Source: Vandiemenella viatica
Lineage: Eukaryota > Arthropoda > Insecta > Orthoptera > Morabidae
Length of the DNA: 64,000 nt
NCBI GenBank assembly: GCA_031002005.1
Contig: CM061918.1
Location: forward strand, 62,778,531-62,842,530
Direction: 5' to 3'
Shown here: positions 62,956 to 64,000 of the stretch, in pieces
Layout: the number at the start of each line of letters is the position of its first letter
How positions within the stretch are numbered: the first letter of the stretch is position 1
Translations under genes and position numbers: made by a program
Notes under the pieces: generated by a model
Told to the model about the DNA's origin: nothing
What the model saw: the letters and a program-made list of their open reading frames with translations, nothing else
Databases searched by the model: none

Positions 62956-64000
62956 AGTAGTCCCGGTACATAAGGGAGGGGTGAGAAATAGAGTTGAGAA
63001 TTACAGGCCAATCAGTTTGACATCAGTGGTAGGTAAATTAATGGAAAGATTGATATGCAACCACATCAGAAATATATGTGAGGAACGTAATTGGTTTTCA
63101 AGCAGGCAACATGGTTTCAGGCAAGGATATTCATGCGAATCTCAGTTGGTGGGATATGTGCAAGATATTTCAGATGAAATGGACAAGGGAGGCCAAATTG
63201 ATAGTGTAGCAGTAGATCTGTCTAAGGCGTTTGACAGAGTAAGCCATAAAATAGTAGTAAATAAGGTAAAAACCATTGGAGTGGATAAGAAAGTCATTTG
63301 CTGGGTAGAAGAATTTTTAAAAGGTAGAAAACAGAAAGTTAGGGTAGGAAATGTAGTATCAAAAGAAGTGGAAGTAAAAATGGGAGTGCCACAGGGTAGC
63401 GTATTGGAACCATTGCTATTCATTATTCTAATGAATAATTGTGTTGATTGTTTACTATCTGAAATTAGATTGTTTGCAGATGACATAATGCTGTATAAAA
63501 GAATCAAAACGATAGAGGATTGTAAACAGTTGCAGGGTGATCTGGACAGGATATCTAATTGGGTTGGTAAACATGGAATGAAGATAAATGCAAAGAAGAG
63601 TCAGCTTATTAGATACACAAATAAAAAACAAAAGGTTAATTATGAATATAAGGTGCGGAAAGAATTGCTTGCTGAAGACTTGAAATGCAAATATCTTGGA
63701 ATTACTTTTGATAACAAACTTAACTGGGCAGGACACATAGGACAGGTGGTAGGAAAAGGTTTCAAAGTTCTGCACTTGTTGGAGAGAGTGATGAGGGGAT
63801 GTACGAGAGAAGTCAAGGAATTGGGTTACAAAACTTTGGTCAGACCATTGCTCGAATATGGTAGTGTAGTATGGGACCCTCATTTTACGTATCAAATACA
63901 GGAGTTGGAGAGGGTGCAAAGAAGGTCTGCTAGATTTGTTTCTGGAAATTATCGCAGAATGCAATCAGTGACGGATATGATAAAGGAGCTGGAATGGGAT
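62956..64000 (+). mobile_element. CR1/L2-group LINE (family A), copy A6, open reverse-transcriptase frame to window edge
   Basis: From 62957 one frame stays open for all 348 codons to the right edge. In order: VVPVHKGGVRNRVENYRPIS, GFRQGYSCESQL, VAVDLSKAFDRVSHKIVVNK (first catalytic Asp), GVPQGSVLEPLLFIILMNN, IRLFADDIMLYKRIK (catalytic Asp pair at about 63475-63485), GMKINAKKSQLI, CKYLGITFDNKLNW, GYKTLVRPLLEYGSVVWDPH, RFVSGNYRRMQSVTDMIKEL. It lies head-to-tail behind A5 and starts inside the reverse transcriptase, so the endonuclease is missing (5' truncation). Sense orientation in ACE intron 7. GVPQGS is followed by LEP where GP is usual. Confidence 0.88.

Noticed and set aside
63142..63964. 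Minus-strand genes at the right edge
   Set aside because: They are antisense shadows of the plus-strand LINE reverse-transcriptase frame that stays open from 62957.
1..64000. Bacterial operon, phage defence system or biosynthetic cluster
   Set aside because: The window is eukaryotic: spliced gene, SINEs and LINEs, no bacterial-style gene spacing or long co-directional frames.

Overview
The window is nuclear DNA of an animal, almost certainly an arthropod and most likely an insect with a large, transposon-rich genome (a hemimetabolous, orthopteroid-type insect would fit; the species cannot be named from sequence alone). Reasons: one intron-containing gene of the insect angiotensin-converting-enzyme (ACE/Ance) family with GT-AG introns of 2 to 20 kb, many tRNA-derived SINEs, several non-LTR retrotransposon families, and Helitron, mariner, piggyBac, hAT and PIF/Harbinger-like DNA transposons.

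The only host gene I can support is this ACE gene on the + strand. Seven exons are visible (10101-10307, 22788-22946, 43276-43372, 48067-48210, 51926-52117, 59765-59862, 62183-62352). They encode about 355 residues: signal peptide, chloride-ligand residues, part of the substrate-binding site, and the segment ending just before the HExxH zinc site. The catalytic half lies beyond the right edge. The putative promoter region is 9.3-10.1 kb.

Everything else is repeats, mostly inside the ACE introns. Left flank (1-9.3 kb): a Helitron helicase fragment at the left edge, SINEs, a MITE (5932-6260), and a hAT-derived element (7740-8935) holding a foldback insertion. Intron 1 (10.3-22.8 kb): a MITE containing a 23-unit, 10-bp minisatellite, a hAT pseudogene, a foldback, SINEs, a broken tandem repeat invaded by a Harbinger-like element that was itself invaded by a hAT element, and a piggyBac-like element with an internal ~188-bp tandem repeat. 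Intron 2 (22.9-43.3 kb): CR1/L2-type LINE fragments, MITEs, an essentially full-length but decayed I-type LINE (30400-36244, 9-bp target duplication), and a MITE with a hAT insertion. Intron 3: a dead mariner and LINE pieces. Intron 5: a hAT-type element carrying a CR1/L2-type LINE and an intact-looking mariner (58002-59075, perfect 27-bp inverted repeats). Intron 7: a sense-oriented LINE whose reverse-transcriptase frame is open to the window edge.

The most unusual recurring signal is a short motif, CTGA(T/A)GA + one base + hairpin + GAAAC. It recurs at six loci, three of them large inverted repeats, and resembles the hammerhead-ribozyme core without matching it exactly. No operon, CRISPR array or prokaryotic system is present.
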